64,000 nucleotides of DNA, from contig NZ_CP137734.1 of the NCBI RefSeq assembly GCF_033406955.1, forward strand, positions 8,060,001 to 8,124,000, read 5' to 3'. The stretch comes from Streptomyces violaceoruber (GTDB lineage: Bacteria > Actinomycetota > Actinomycetes > Streptomycetales > Streptomycetaceae). The stretch's first letter is position 1; every line of letters starts with the position of its first letter. Under the pieces are notes generated by a model. The model ran no database searches. It was not told the DNA's origin and saw only the letters and a list, made by a program, of their open reading frames with translations. Made by a program: the position numbers and the translations under genes. Positions 9,032 through 17,769 of this stretch are shown here, in pieces.

Positions 9032-9978
9032 GATCGGGCCCCTTCGAGACGGTGGCGTCCCCGACGCCGGACGATGCGGACGGCCCCGGCGACCAGACCG
9101 AGCGCGACGGCCAGGACATAGGCGGCCGAGGCCCCGTATCCCGCCGTGGCGTTCTTGAAGGCCTGCTCCCAGATGAAGTAGACGATCACCGTGGTCGAGC
9201 CGAGCGGACCGCCCTTGGTGGTGACGTACACCAGGTCGAAGACCTGGAGGGACTGGATGGCCTGCCACAGCACCAGGAAGACGGTGACCGGGGTGAGCGT
9301 GGGCATCGTGACGTGGCGCAGCAGGTGCCGGCGCCCGGCGCCGTCGAGGCGGGCCGCCTCGATCAGGGACTGCGGCACGTCCTGGAGGGCGGCGAGGTAG
9401 ACCACGACGCAGAATCCGGTGCCGCTCCACAGGGTGATCGCGACCAGCACGAGCAGGGCCTGGGAGGGGTCGGACAAAAAGCCCTGCGACGAGACGCCGA
9501 GGCGGTGCAGCACCGAGTTGGCGGCGCCGAACTCCGGATCCAGGATGAACGAGAACAGCACGCCCTGCGCGGTCGCCGACAGCACGAACGGCACGAAGAT
9601 CAGGGTGCGGTAGAGGCCGACGAAGCGGATGCGCCGGTTCAGGACCATGGCGAGGGCCAGGCCGAACAGCAGGCTCAGCGGCACGTACAGCACCGTGTAG
9701 AGCAGGGTGTTGCGGACCGCCTGGCTGAAGTTCGGGTCCTGGGCGAGGGCGCGGTAGTTGTCCAGGCCCACCCAGCGGCTGGGCGTCACCAGGTCGCTGG
9801 CCTGGAAGGACAGCAGCAGCGACCAGACGACCGGGACGATGCTCAGACCGAGGACGATCAGGACGGCCGGTGAGACGAACGCCCAGGCGGTGCCGGTCTC
9901 GCGGCGGCGCTTGCGGCGCAGTGGCCGTGGGTCCGGCGGCGGACCCTCGACGGTGATGGGGCGGGGGAGGCGCGGCAT
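9028..9978 (-). CDS. ABC sugar transporter permease, MalF type
   Basis: A 316-residue permease with a Pro/Arg-rich cytoplasmic N-terminus and six predicted membrane helices, starting T-A-W-A-F-V-S-P-A-V-L-I-V-L-G. The EAA loop reads L-I-E-A-A-R-L-D-G-A-G near residue 215. The upstream binding-protein stop (9993) is 14 bases from the ATG, and the downstream permease overlaps by ATGA. It forms the membrane channel with that permease for the solute delivered by the binding protein encoded just upstream. The long open frame that continues upstream of 9978 only shadows the binding-protein gene. Confidence 0.9.
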   Translation of the reverse strand: MPRLPRPITVEGPPPDPRPLRRKRRRETGTAWAFVSPAVLIVLGLSIVPVVWSLLLSFQASDLVTPSRWVGLDNYRALAQDPNFSQAVRNTLLYTVLYVPLSLLFGLALAMVLNRRIRFVGLYRTLIFVPFVLSATAQGVLFSFILDPEFGAANSVLHRLGVSSQGFLSDPSQALLVLVAITLWSGTGFCVVVYLAALQDVPQSLIEAARLDGAGRRHLLRHVTMPTLTPVTVFLVLWQAIQSLQVFDLVYVTTKGGPLGSTTVIVYFIWEQAFKNATAGYGASAAYVLAVALGLVAGAVRIVRRRGRHRLEGARS

Positions 9979-9992
9979 GGCGGTGTGGCTCC

Positions 9993-11321
9993 TCAACGCG
10001 GAATGAGCAGGGCGGCGTTGGCTTCGTCGGCGCAGGCACGCAGCGCCTTCTTCGGACTGCTGCGCCCCAGGAGCACGGCGACGATCGCCTGCCCCAGCGC
10101 CTGCGAGACCTCCGGGTACGCCGGGTGGACCGGACGCACCCGCGCCGTCTCCAACGCCGTGGTGAACACGTTCAGGCCCTCGGTGCGGGCGACCTTGTCC
10201 TGCCAGGCGGGCAGGGCCTCGGTGCGGCGGCTGAGCGGGAGGCTGCCGGCCTCGATGTCCCAGCGCACGTCCTGCTCGGGCCGGGCCAGCCAGGTCAGGA
10301 AGGTCCGGGCGGCCTTCGACCGGGCCTCGCCGTTGTCGAACACCGTCCAGGTGTCCGGTCCCGAGATGGTGACCGGGCGTCCGCTGAAGGAGGGCAGCGG
10401 AGCGACGTGGTAGTCGATGCCGGCGGTCTCGATGTCGGGCAGCTGCCACGGCCCGGTGACCACCATGCCCATCCGGCCGGACTGGAAGACCTGGTACATC
10501 TGCTCGCTGCCGGGCTTGGGATCGACGTACACGCTCTTGTCGCGGGCCAGGTCGGCCACCACCTCCAGCGCCCGCGCGCCGGTGTCGGCGAAGCCGATGC
10601 CCTTGCCGCCGCCGTCGACGACGTCGCCGCCCAGGTCCCAGATCAGCGGCCACAGCCGCCACACGGTGTCCTCGTCGCCCGTGCCCGGCCAGCCGGTGCC
10701 GAACCGGCCCCGGCCCGACTCGGTGAGCGTGCGGGCCGAGGAGACGAAGTCCTGCCAGGTCCAGCCGGCCTTCGGCAGGTCCAGCCCGGCCTCGCGGAAC
10801 AGCTTCCTGTTGCAGACCACGGCGAGCGAGTCGAGCACCGCGGGGGCGGCCCTGACCCTGCCGTTGAGCGTGACGGCGTCCCTGGAGGCCGCCCAGTAGT
10901 TCTTCCACGGCACGGGCCCCGACCCCACCATGTCGGTCAGGTCCACCACCTGCGGGCTGCGGGCCACCCGGGCCAGGTCCGACCCGAAGATGTAGGCGAT
11001 GTCGGGGTAGGAACCGGCGGCGAGGGCGGCCGTCACCTTCTGCAGCATCACGTCGGACAGCACACCGCCGCCCAGCTTCACCCTGATCTTCGGGTGGGCC
11101 CGCTCGAAGTCGGCGACGAGCCCTTCCAGGACCTTCTTCGCGGTGTCCGCCTGGCCGTGCCACATCTCGACGGTGACCGTGCCGTCGGCCGCGACGCCGT
11201 CGTCCGCACCGGCCCCGCAGCCGGTCACCGCGGTGCCCGCGGCCGCCGCGAGCGCGGCACCCCCGCCGGCCCGCAGCACACCCCGGCGCGAGGGGCGCGC
11301 GGCACGTCGGACCGCATCCAT
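9993..11321 (-). CDS. ABC sugar transporter substrate-binding lipoprotein
   Basis: A 442-residue family 1 extracellular solute-binding protein. The N-terminus has a twin-arginine run (S-R-R-G-V-L-R-A-G-G) followed by a lipobox V-T-G-C with Cys35 as the likely lipidated residue, so it is probably a Tat-exported lipoprotein. Family features include V-E-M-W-H-G near the mature N-terminus, a long helical hinge region and G-R-M-G-M-V-V-T-G-P-W in the middle. The ATG at 11321 is preceded by TTGGAGG, an excellent ribosome site. The gene follows a GH114-like secreted enzyme by about 35 bases and leads two permease genes, so the enzyme probably releases the oligosaccharide this protein binds. The ligand is unknown. 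Confidence 0.88.
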   Translation of the reverse strand: MDAVRRAARPSRRGVLRAGGGAALAAAAGTAVTGCGAGADDGVAADGTVTVEMWHGQADTAKKVLEGLVADFERAHPKIRVKLGGGVLSDVMLQKVTAALAAGSYPDIAYIFGSDLARVARSPQVVDLTDMVGSGPVPWKNYWAASRDAVTLNGRVRAAPAVLDSLAVVCNRKLFREAGLDLPKAGWTWQDFVSSARTLTESGRGRFGTGWPGTGDEDTVWRLWPLIWDLGGDVVDGGGKGIGFADTGARALEVVADLARDKSVYVDPKPGSEQMYQVFQSGRMGMVVTGPWQLPDIETAGIDYHVAPLPSFSGRPVTISGPDTWTVFDNGEARSKAARTFLTWLARPEQDVRWDIEAGSLPLSRRTEALPAWQDKVARTEGLNVFTTALETARVRPVHPAYPEVSQALGQAIVAVLLGRSSPKKALRACADEANAALLIPR

Positions 11322-11358
11322 CTGTACCTCCAAGGACTTCACTGGCCGTCGGGGGATG

Positions 11359-12186
11359 TCAGCAGGTCTCACGGACGTAGCCGCTGCTGCCCTTCGGCGA
11401 CACGTCCAGGTCGCGCCGGACGATGCTCAGCTCGTCGCCGAAGCCCGCGCACGCCTTCGACAGGCCCTTGGCGGTGTACTCGATGACGATCACCCGGTCG
11501 CCGAACGCGTCCGTGTAGTCGCCGCACTCGTCCCACTCGCCGCACTCCTCGGCGACCGCGAAGTCCAGCCCGTTCGCCTTGCGGTTCGGGGCCAGCTCGA
11601 CGGTGTTCTTCTGCCCGATGGCCAGCCCGTCGGCGTGAGCGCGCTCCGCCAGCAGCTTGATCAGGCCCTGCGCGTCGGCGGCGTCCAGCAGGTCGCCCGC
11701 GCGGGTGTAACTGTCGTAGTTGTCCGGCTCGACGGCCTGGAAGCCCTTGTCCGCGCAGCCGTCGATCCAGGTGCCGACCTGCTCGGCGATGCGCTCGCGC
11801 TTGCCGGCGGTGCGGATGTCGAGGAACGCCTCGCCCCAGTCGGTGTCGTAGACGACGTCGCCGTTCGCGTCGCGCAGCAGCAGGTCGTCGTCCCAGTCGC
11901 CCTCGGCGCCGGGCTGGGCCTGGAAGGCGTTGACGTAGCAGATGTTGTACAGGCCCGGCGCGGGGGAGGCCGTGTGGTCGCGGCTGACCACCTCGACACC
12001 GGCCGGCGGGGTGTAGGCGCCGCCGATCTGGTAGTCGAAGCCCGCGTGGGCGGGTGGCGGGGTGTAGGTGGCCGCCTCGGCCGGGGTGCTGCCCGGGACG
12101 AGCGCCGCGGCGGTGACGAGGACGGCGGTGGCACCTATGCCGGCCAGTACCGGCTTCCTGGGGGTGTGCACCTGTGTACGGCTCAT
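11359..12186 (-). CDS. Secreted GH114-like glycoside hydrolase (polygalactosaminidase family)
   Basis: A 275-residue protein with a Sec signal ending near A-E-A-A (residues 35-38). The mature part shows family features: F-D-Y-Q-I-G-G near the start, I-C-Y-V-N-A-F, W-G-E-A-F-L-D-I-R, V-E-P-D-N-Y-D-S-Y and G-L-A-I-G-Q-K-N. These match the TIM-barrel GH114 fold; the founding member hydrolyses alpha-1,4-polygalactosamine. The Asp and Glu of D-I-R and V-E-P-D are the conserved acidic residues, though catalytic assignment is inference. It is the first gene of the minus-strand sugar operon, consistent with depolymerising a galactosaminide outside the cell and importing the fragments. The ATG at 12186 has GGAG about nine bases upstream; further upstream codons lack a signal peptide. 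Confidence 0.78.
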   Translation of the reverse strand: MSRTQVHTPRKPVLAGIGATAVLVTAAALVPGSTPAEAATYTPPPAHAGFDYQIGGAYTPPAGVEVVSRDHTASPAPGLYNICYVNAFQAQPGAEGDWDDDLLLRDANGDVVYDTDWGEAFLDIRTAGKRERIAEQVGTWIDGCADKGFQAVEPDNYDSYTRAGDLLDAADAQGLIKLLAERAHADGLAIGQKNTVELAPNRKANGLDFAVAEECGEWDECGDYTDAFGDRVIVIEYTAKGLSKACAGFGDELSIVRRDLDVSPKGSSGYVRETC

Positions 12187-12332
12187 GGTTCGAGCTCCGG
12201 AGGATGGTGGGCACGTCCCCGCCTCGGACGCGCGTGGCCGTCCTGGCGACTCAGTCCGGGCTCCTGGCGCGAAGCCAGCTACCGGCTGGGCGTACCTCTG
12301 CCGCCGATCACACGGCATCGGCGTTGATCGGG

Positions 12333-12362
12333 AGTAAATCGACCGGATATAGGCCCTGTCAA
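12333..12362 (-). promoter_or_regulatory. Candidate sigma-70-type promoter for the GH114 sugar operon
   Basis: On the minus strand, TTGACA (12362-12357) is followed after 18 bases by TTTACT (12338-12333). The placement is about 150 bases ahead of the GH114 start codon. The -35 hexamer is perfect and the -10 is weak. Confidence 0.35.
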
Positions 12363-12392
12363 GGGTTCGAAACGAGAGAGGCGATGCATGAA

Positions 12393-12432
12393 GATGATTG
12401 AAAGGGGCTCCAAGAGTGCAGAAACAATCATC
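12393..12432. repeat. Inverted repeat upstream of the GH114 operon promoter
   Basis: GATGATTG (12393-12400) and CAATCATC (12425-12432) are exact reverse complements separated by 24 bases. It lies upstream of the candidate promoter and is a possible operator or looped regulatory site. No cognate regulator gene adjoins this operon. Confidence 0.35.
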
Positions 12433-12558
12433 AGGCGTCGGTTCCCCGGTACCCGGGAACGATGGATGCGGGCCGGGCGGGAGCCGTGATCACGGCGCCG
12501 CCGCGGGGCTGGTAGCGTCGCGTGGTCGCGGCGGGCGGCGCGAGAGAGGTGTCGGTGC

Positions 12559-12780
12559 GTGGGAGAGCGGCAGGACCGTGACTGGGTGGCGATGACGCCG
12601 GGCGACTTCGACCGGGACGCCCCACTGGTCCTCAACGTGGGCACCGGCCCCGCCACCGTCCCAGCCGAGCCCGACGAGTACGGCACCGCCCCCCTGTTCG
12701 GCGAGACGGCACCGGCACCCGGCACCCGGCCGCGCAGCCGGCGGGGACGGCCCGCGCCCGGTCAGGAGCCGCTGTTCTGA
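12559..12780 (+). CDS. Small hypothetical protein
   Basis: A 73-residue soluble protein I cannot name. It starts at GTG 12559 with GAGAGAGG about nine bases upstream; an internal ATG at 12592 would give 62 residues. Codon third positions are almost all G/C, as in real genes here. The body is Asp/Pro/Gly-rich (D-F-D-R-D-A-P-L-V-L-N-V-G-T-G) and the C-terminus is Arg/Pro-rich, ending in an acidic-hydrophobic tail. No membrane segment or known domain is visible. It is convergent with the CBM3-GH16 gene, whose stop is 17 bases away. Confidence 0.55.
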   Translation: MGERQDRDWVAMTPGDFDRDAPLVLNVGTGPATVPAEPDEYGTAPLFGETAPAPGTRPRSRRGRPAPGQEPLF

Positions 12781-12796
12781 CCGTCCCCGCCGGGGA

Positions 12797-14218
12797 TCAC
12801 GCGGCGGGCACCTCGTCCACGAACCCGGTACCGGCGGCGCGGTACCCGGCGACCTTGGCCGCGACCTCGGCCGGGGTGAGCACCTGGTCCTTGACGTGCA
12901 GGACGTAGTCGACCTGCTGGTCGTAGGAGCGCGGCGTCGTCGACGTCTGGCCGTTCAGGTCGATCAGCCACTGGTTGAAGTTGATCGACATCGGCCGCTC
13001 CGGCAGGTACTGCGCGTCATGCGTGCCGAACGGCTGCCCGTCCACGTAATAGGTGATGGCGCCGGCGTCGATCGTCACCACCAGGTCGTGCCAGCCGGCG
13101 TAACTGCTGCGCTGCTCGGAGTGCTGGTTGACGGCCTGCCAGGGATCGGGGTTGTAGGTCTCCCAGGACGTCGTGTAGAGGATGTTCGACGGTTCGCCCC
13201 ACCCTCCGTTCGGCAGGTACTCGAAGTCGTACTCGGCGTAGTCGTCGGCCATCGGCGCCTTGAGGTCGTTGATGGTGAAGAAGGTCTGCACCAGATGGTC
13301 CCCGTCCGGCCCGGACTTCGGGGTGTCGGCGAACTTGACCCGCGCCGCGTACGTGCCGTCCTTGAACTTCACCGACTTGGTCAGGACCTCGGTCTGCGTG
13401 GTGGACGCGCCGGTGCCGGCCGTGGACGTCTCCAGGTTCATCACCGAGTTGCCGCCGGCGGAGACGAAGGTGACCTTCGACGGGTCCCACGTGGCTCCGG
13501 GGACGCCGGGCCCGCCGGAGTTGGAGCGCACGCTCCAGCCGTGGGCCGCGATCGCGGGATCCGTGTGCGAGCTGTAGTCGAAGTCGTCGAACAGGGTCTG
13601 ACCGCCGCCGGGCGGATCGGTCGGGTCGGTCGGGTCCGTGGGGTCGTTGCCCTCGGGAGCCGTGCCCCAGACGGTGGCGCCGGCCAGTTGGGCGGTGACC
13701 TTGTCCCAGGTCGCGTACGAGGTCTGGCCGCCGCCGAAGGAGTAGTCGTCGCTCTGCCGCAGCGGCTGCCAGTTGCTCTGGTAGAAGCGCAGCTGCAGGT
13801 CGCCGGTGTCCGCGCCGGGCGCCAGGGTGCCCGCCGCCGAGGTGAAGCCGATCTCCAGGTACCGATCGGCCGTCGCCGTCGGGTTGGCCAGGGTGCCGAA
13901 CGTGCCGGTGACCGCGGCGCAGCCGCGCACCGCCCAGGAGCACGCGAAGCGGTAGGAGGCGTTCGGGGAGTCGGCCTTGAAGTAGTAGCGGATCTTCACC
14001 TGGCTCAGCTGCACGGTGGAGGAGCCGGTGTTGCGGACCTTGAACCAGGGTTCCGTCTGGTCCGCGGTGGCCCCGCTCGCGCTGGTGCGGTACTGGACGG
14101 TGAGACCGTCGGCGGCGGGAGCGGCCTGGGCGGGGAGGGCGGTCAGGGCACCGCCGCCCAGCAGAACGGACAGGGCGAGCGCCAGGCGGGCGCGGTCGGC
14201 GGTGGGTCGGTTTCTCAT
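12797..14218 (-). CDS. Secreted CBM3 plus GH16-like glycoside hydrolase
   Basis: A 473-residue protein with a signal peptide (about residues 1-34, ending A-Q-A-A-P-A-A). Residues about 38-190 match a family 3 carbohydrate-binding module: V-Q-Y-R-T-S at the start, W-F-K-V-R-N-T-G, L-S-Q-V-K-I-R-Y-Y-F and a terminal V-W-G-T-A-P. A Thr/Pro/Asp linker with three D-P-T repeats follows. The C-terminal half has a concanavalin-like fold with A-E-Y-D-F-E-Y, fitting the GH16 active-site pattern E-x-D-x-E, plus W-H-D-L-V-V-T-I-D and I-T-Y-Y-V-D-G-Q. GH16 enzymes hydrolyse beta-1,3/1,4-glucans, galactans or related polymers; specificity cannot be read here. It overlaps the GH20 gene by ATGA, and AAAGGA precedes its start, so it belongs to the amino-sugar operon. 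Confidence 0.8.
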   Translation of the reverse strand: MRNRPTADRARLALALSVLLGGGALTALPAQAAPAADGLTVQYRTSASGATADQTEPWFKVRNTGSSTVQLSQVKIRYYFKADSPNASYRFACSWAVRGCAAVTGTFGTLANPTATADRYLEIGFTSAAGTLAPGADTGDLQLRFYQSNWQPLRQSDDYSFGGGQTSYATWDKVTAQLAGATVWGTAPEGNDPTDPTDPTDPPGGGQTLFDDFDYSSHTDPAIAAHGWSVRSNSGGPGVPGATWDPSKVTFVSAGGNSVMNLETSTAGTGASTTQTEVLTKSVKFKDGTYAARVKFADTPKSGPDGDHLVQTFFTINDLKAPMADDYAEYDFEYLPNGGWGEPSNILYTTSWETYNPDPWQAVNQHSEQRSSYAGWHDLVVTIDAGAITYYVDGQPFGTHDAQYLPERPMSINFNQWLIDLNGQTSTTPRSYDQQVDYVLHVKDQVLTPAEVAAKVAGYRAAGTGFVDEVPAA

Positions 14219-15834
14219 GCGGGATCCTTTCGGTACGACTCCCGCCCGAGCGGGAGCCTCGACGGGTGGTGCGGGGTGTGGGGGAACGACACGGGGGGAC
14301 CGGGCGGCGGTGCGGCGTGCGGGACGTCCAGGGCGTCCAGCCGGGCCCGGTGTCCGGCCAGCCGGGCCGTGAAGTCCCGCCAGCCCGACGTGCCGTCCCA
14401 GACCCGTTCGGCGAGCGCGCACAGCCGCGGGAAGGTGAGGTACTCGATGTGCTCCGGGGTGCGCACGAACTCCGTCCACAACTGGCCCTGGGCGCCCAGT
14501 ACCCGGGACGCCGCCTGCGGAGTCGGCGGCGCGAGGTCCACCTCGTGGACGGCGCGCAGGTCGACCACCACCCCGGGCTGCGCGGGCGGTTCCCCGGGAC
14601 CGGCGCCGCGCGGGTAGTCGAAGTAGGTCGCGCGGTGGTCGGCGTGCACGACCTGGTGCCCGCGCAGTGCCGCCGCCCGGGCGTGCGCCGGATCGCGCCA
14701 GCTCATCACCGTGCAGTCGAGGGGGAGGGCGACGCCGCTCTCGGCCCAGACGACCGGCCTGCGGCCCGCGCGCACCAGGTGCTCGGCCAGCCGGGCGATG
14801 AACCAGGGATGCAGCGCGCGGGGCCCCGCCAGCCCCTCACGGGCGGCACGGGCCCGCGCCGCCGGGCTCAGCTCCCACTCCGTGGTGGGGACCTCGTCCC
14901 CGCCGATGTGCACGTACGGCGAGGGGAAGACGTCCATCACCTCGTCCAGGACGGTGCGGAAGAAGTCCAGGACGTTCTCCCCGGTGCCCAGGACGTTCTC
15001 GCACACGCCCCAGTGCGTCCACACGTCCAGTCGGCGGGCGGGGTCGGTGCCCAGCTCGGGGTACGCGGCCAGGGCGGCGCGGACGTGCCCCGGTACACCG
15101 GTCTCCGGCAGTACGCTCACGCCGCGCTCCGCCGCGTACGCGACCAGGGCGCGCAGTTCCGCACGGGTGTAGGAACCGCCGTGCGGCACGCCGTCGAACC
15201 GGTCGCTGCCCGCGGGGCCCACCATCGACTCCGCGCGCCGGCCGCCGACCTCGGTCAGCCGGGGGTGGGCCGCCACCGGCATCCGCCAGCCCTGGTCGTC
15301 GGTGAGGTGGAGGTGGAAGACGTTCAGCTTGTGCAGCGCCAGCAGGTCGACGTAGCGCCGCAGATAGGACACCGGCTGGAAGTGCCGGGCCACGTCGAGC
15401 ATGGAGCCGCGCCAGGCATGGCGGGGTACGTCGGTGATCTCCACGGCCGGCAGCTCCCACGGCACCCCGCGCACCGGCCGCCCGGACAGGGCCTCGTAGG
15501 GCAGGAGTTGCCGCACCGTCTGCACTCCGCGCAGCAGTCCGGCCGGGCGGGCGGCCCGCAGCAGGACGCCCTGGGGGCTCACGGTCAGGCCGTATCCCTC
15601 GTCGCCGAGGCCGGTCAGGGCGGGGTCGAGGGCGAGGACGAAGGCCCCGTCGGCGGCGGAGTCCAGGGGCAGTCCGGTGGCCGGGGCGAGGAGGGTGCGC
15701 AGCAGGACCGCGGCGGGACCGGCCCCGGGGGTGACCCGCAGCCGGGTCGTGCGGTCGAGCCGGAAGCGGCCGGAACGGGCGGAGAGGCGGCGGGGGCGGG
15801 GGACTAGGGCCAGTTCGGGGCGTGGCAGGTCCAC
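14215..15834 (-). CDS. Family 20 beta-N-acetylhexosaminidase
   Basis: A 539-residue enzyme without a signal peptide, so probably cytoplasmic. An N-terminal GH20b-type domain is followed by the catalytic barrel. Family motifs are H-L-T-D-D-Q-G-W-R, the catalytic pair in H-I-G-G-D-E-V-P and a late W-A-E-S-G. GH20 enzymes release terminal GlcNAc or GalNAc from beta-linked oligosaccharides by substrate-assisted catalysis. The Asp-Glu pair is intact. It begins with GTG (GGAG upstream) about 100 bases after the MalG-type permease gene and is coupled to the GH16 gene. The operon of binding protein, two permeases, GH20 and GH16 suggests uptake and breakdown of N-acetylated oligosaccharides such as chitobiose-type sugars. 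Confidence 0.9.
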   Translation of the reverse strand: MDLPRPELALVPRPRRLSARSGRFRLDRTTRLRVTPGAGPAAVLLRTLLAPATGLPLDSAADGAFVLALDPALTGLGDEGYGLTVSPQGVLLRAARPAGLLRGVQTVRQLLPYEALSGRPVRGVPWELPAVEITDVPRHAWRGSMLDVARHFQPVSYLRRYVDLLALHKLNVFHLHLTDDQGWRMPVAAHPRLTEVGGRRAESMVGPAGSDRFDGVPHGGSYTRAELRALVAYAAERGVSVLPETGVPGHVRAALAAYPELGTDPARRLDVWTHWGVCENVLGTGENVLDFFRTVLDEVMDVFPSPYVHIGGDEVPTTEWELSPAARARAAREGLAGPRALHPWFIARLAEHLVRAGRRPVVWAESGVALPLDCTVMSWRDPAHARAAALRGHQVVHADHRATYFDYPRGAGPGEPPAQPGVVVDLRAVHEVDLAPPTPQAASRVLGAQGQLWTEFVRTPEHIEYLTFPRLCALAERVWDGTSGWRDFTARLAGHRARLDALDVPHAAPPPGPPVSFPHTPHHPSRLPLGRESYRKDPA

Positions 15835-15937
15835 GGGGCGGCTCCGGTGGTCGGCGGTGCGCGACGGCGACGTCGAGGGGGAGGAGGAAGAGAGTGCGAA
15901 GGAGCGGGGGTAGGAGGGGCGGGGCGGGCGTTCCCGG

Positions 15938-16795
15938 TCAGCCCTTGACGCCTCCCGAGGCCAGCCCGGCCGTCACGTGCCGTTGCAGGGCGAGGAAGAT
16001 GACCAGCGCGGGGAGTGCGAAGAGCGTGGCGGCCGCCATGGTGGCCCCCCAGTCGGTGCCGAAGGTCGACTGGAACGAGGAGAGCCACACCGGGAGCGTG
16101 CGGCTGTCCTGCTGCTTGATGATGAGGAAGTTGGCGTAGGTGAACTCGTTCCAGGCGGTGATGAAGCCGAACAGCGAGGTGGCCATGAGCCCGGGGGCCA
16201 GCAGCGGGAACGCCACCCTGCGGAACGCCCCGGCCCGGGTGCAGCCGTCGACCTGGGCCGCCTCCTCCAGCTCCGGCGGGATGCCCGCGATGAAGCCGCG
16301 CAGCACGACCACCGTGAACGGCAGCGTGATCATGAAGTAGATCAGGGTCAGCGTCGGGAGCCGGTCGAGCATCCCGGTGTCGCGGGAGATGATGTAGATC
16401 GGGATGATCAGTGACTCCCAGGGCGCCATCTGCGCGACGAACACCGCCAGCATGAACTGCCGGCGCCCGCGCCAGCGCATGCGGGCCACGGCGTAGGCGG
16501 CGCCCAGGGCGACCAGCAGGGCGAGCAGGACGGCACTCAGGGTGACCAGGAGGCTGTTGCGCCAGAACAGCGCGAAGCCGTCGGCGCCGACCGCCTTCCG
16601 GAAGTGCTCCAACGTCCAGGCGCCGGGCACCAGCCGGGGATCGTAGGACTGGATGTCCGTCGACGGCTTGAACGCGGTCGTGACCATCCAGTACACCGGG
16701 AACAGGCAGACCACCACGGTGAGCGCGGCGGCGGCGTTCAGCGGGAGGCGGCGCAGCGCGCGGCGCACCGGGGGACGGGGACGCGGGGTGCTCAC
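15938..16795 (-). CDS. ABC sugar transporter permease, MalG type
   Basis: A 285-residue membrane protein starting at GTG 16795, which overlaps the upstream permease stop by four bases (GTGA). Six hydrophobic segments are visible, and the EAA loop is P-E-L-E-E-A-A-Q-V-D-G-C near residue 190. It ends G-G-V-K-G, a common end for this family. With the MalF-type partner it forms the import channel; the ATPase is not encoded locally and MsiK is the likely shared partner. The layout resembles the DasABC and NgcEFG systems for (GlcNAc)2 and GlcNAc, but orthology was not tested. Confidence 0.9.
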   Translation of the reverse strand: MSTPRPRPPVRRALRRLPLNAAAALTVVVCLFPVYWMVTTAFKPSTDIQSYDPRLVPGAWTLEHFRKAVGADGFALFWRNSLLVTLSAVLLALLVALGAAYAVARMRWRGRRQFMLAVFVAQMAPWESLIIPIYIISRDTGMLDRLPTLTLIYFMITLPFTVVVLRGFIAGIPPELEEAAQVDGCTRAGAFRRVAFPLLAPGLMATSLFGFITAWNEFTYANFLIIKQQDSRTLPVWLSSFQSTFGTDWGATMAAATLFALPALVIFLALQRHVTAGLASGGVKG

Positions 16796-17724
16796 GGCTG
16801 CTCGCCCTCCTGACGGAACAGTTGGCGGAAGTAGAGGACCAGGACGCCGCTCATCAGCAGGACCGTGAGCATCGAGGCGGCGGATCCCAGGTCGTAGCGC
16901 TGCCCGGCCAGCGCGGTCTGCACGGCGTACACCGGCAGGATGGTGGTGGCCTCGCCCGGTCCGCCGCGGGTCATCACCCAGATCTGCACGAACGCCTTGA
17001 ACGTCCAGATCACCTCGAGGGACAGCACCAGCATGAAGATCGGCCGGATCAGCGGGAAGGTGACCGACCGGAAGACGCGGGCGGCTCCCGCGCCGTCCAT
17101 GCGGGCCGACTCGTACAGTTCGGCCGGCACCGTGACCAGCGCCGAGTAGAGCGTGATCGCGGCGAACGGCACGGACTGCCAGACGATCAGCACCACCACG
17201 ATGCCGAACGCGGCCCCGCCGTGCGCGAACCAGGGATAGCCCTCGTACGACTCGAACCCGAGGCCGGTGAGGGTCTCGTTGACGATGCCGAACTCGGAGT
17301 GGAACAGCCACTGGAAGACGGTGGTGGCCGCGACCACCGGCACCGCCCAGACCAGGACCAGGGAGCTGAGCACCACGGTCCTGGCCGCCCGGCCCAGCCG
17401 CTCGGTCATCAGCGCGACCAGGGTGGACAGCACCATGATCGCGACGACGCCGACCGCCATGAACACGAAGGTCCGGCGCACCACCTCCCAGAACTCCGGG
17501 TCGCCGAGCAGGGTCCGGTAGTTGCGCAGGCCGACGAAGTCGGCGTCCCCCAGGATGAGCTGACGCAGCCGGAAGTCCTGGAAGGAGATGAGCACGGCGC
17601 GGGCCAGCGGATAGAGCAGCAGGTACAGCATGCCCAGCACGGCGGGCGCGATCAGCAGGTACGGCCAGAGGGTGCCCCGGCCCGCCGCGCCGGGCGGCAC
17701 GCTCCGCTCACGGACGGTCGACAC
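16792..17724 (-). CDS. ABC sugar transporter permease, MalF type
   Basis: A 310-residue permease with the first helix at P-Y-L-L-I-A-P-A-V-L-G-M-L-Y and six helices in all. The EAA loop reads A-E-L-Y-E-S-A-R-M-D-G-A-G near residue 200, with Ser replacing the usual second Ala. The GTG start at 17724 has GGAGG four bases upstream. It lies 45 bases after the binding-protein gene and is coupled to the MalG-type permease, so all three are co-transcribed. Located in the cell membrane. Confidence 0.9.
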   Translation of the reverse strand: MSTVRERSVPPGAAGRGTLWPYLLIAPAVLGMLYLLLYPLARAVLISFQDFRLRQLILGDADFVGLRNYRTLLGDPEFWEVVRRTFVFMAVGVVAIMVLSTLVALMTERLGRAARTVVLSSLVLVWAVPVVAATTVFQWLFHSEFGIVNETLTGLGFESYEGYPWFAHGGAAFGIVVVLIVWQSVPFAAITLYSALVTVPAELYESARMDGAGAARVFRSVTFPLIRPIFMLVLSLEVIWTFKAFVQIWVMTRGGPGEATTILPVYAVQTALAGQRYDLGSAASMLTVLLMSGVLVLYFRQLFRQEGEQP

Positions 17725-17769
17725 GTCGCCTCCTGGTCTCGTGGTCGTGGGGCCGGGGACGGCGGGGGG

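Larger units (their letters stand above)
12187..12558. other. 372-base intergenic region with candidate promoter and inverted repeat
   Basis: No credible gene is seen here. The region lies between the divergent GH114 operon (minus) and a small plus-strand gene. Its middle is more A+T-rich than its flanks and holds the promoter-like hexamers and the 8-base inverted repeat listed separately. The last 60 bases carry the ribosome site of the small gene. Confidence 0.5.

Noticed and set aside
9979..11163. Upstream extension of the MalF-type permease frame, suggesting a 711-residue fusion
   Set aside because: The extension overlaps the binding-protein gene in another frame and has no homology; the permease begins at ATG 9978.
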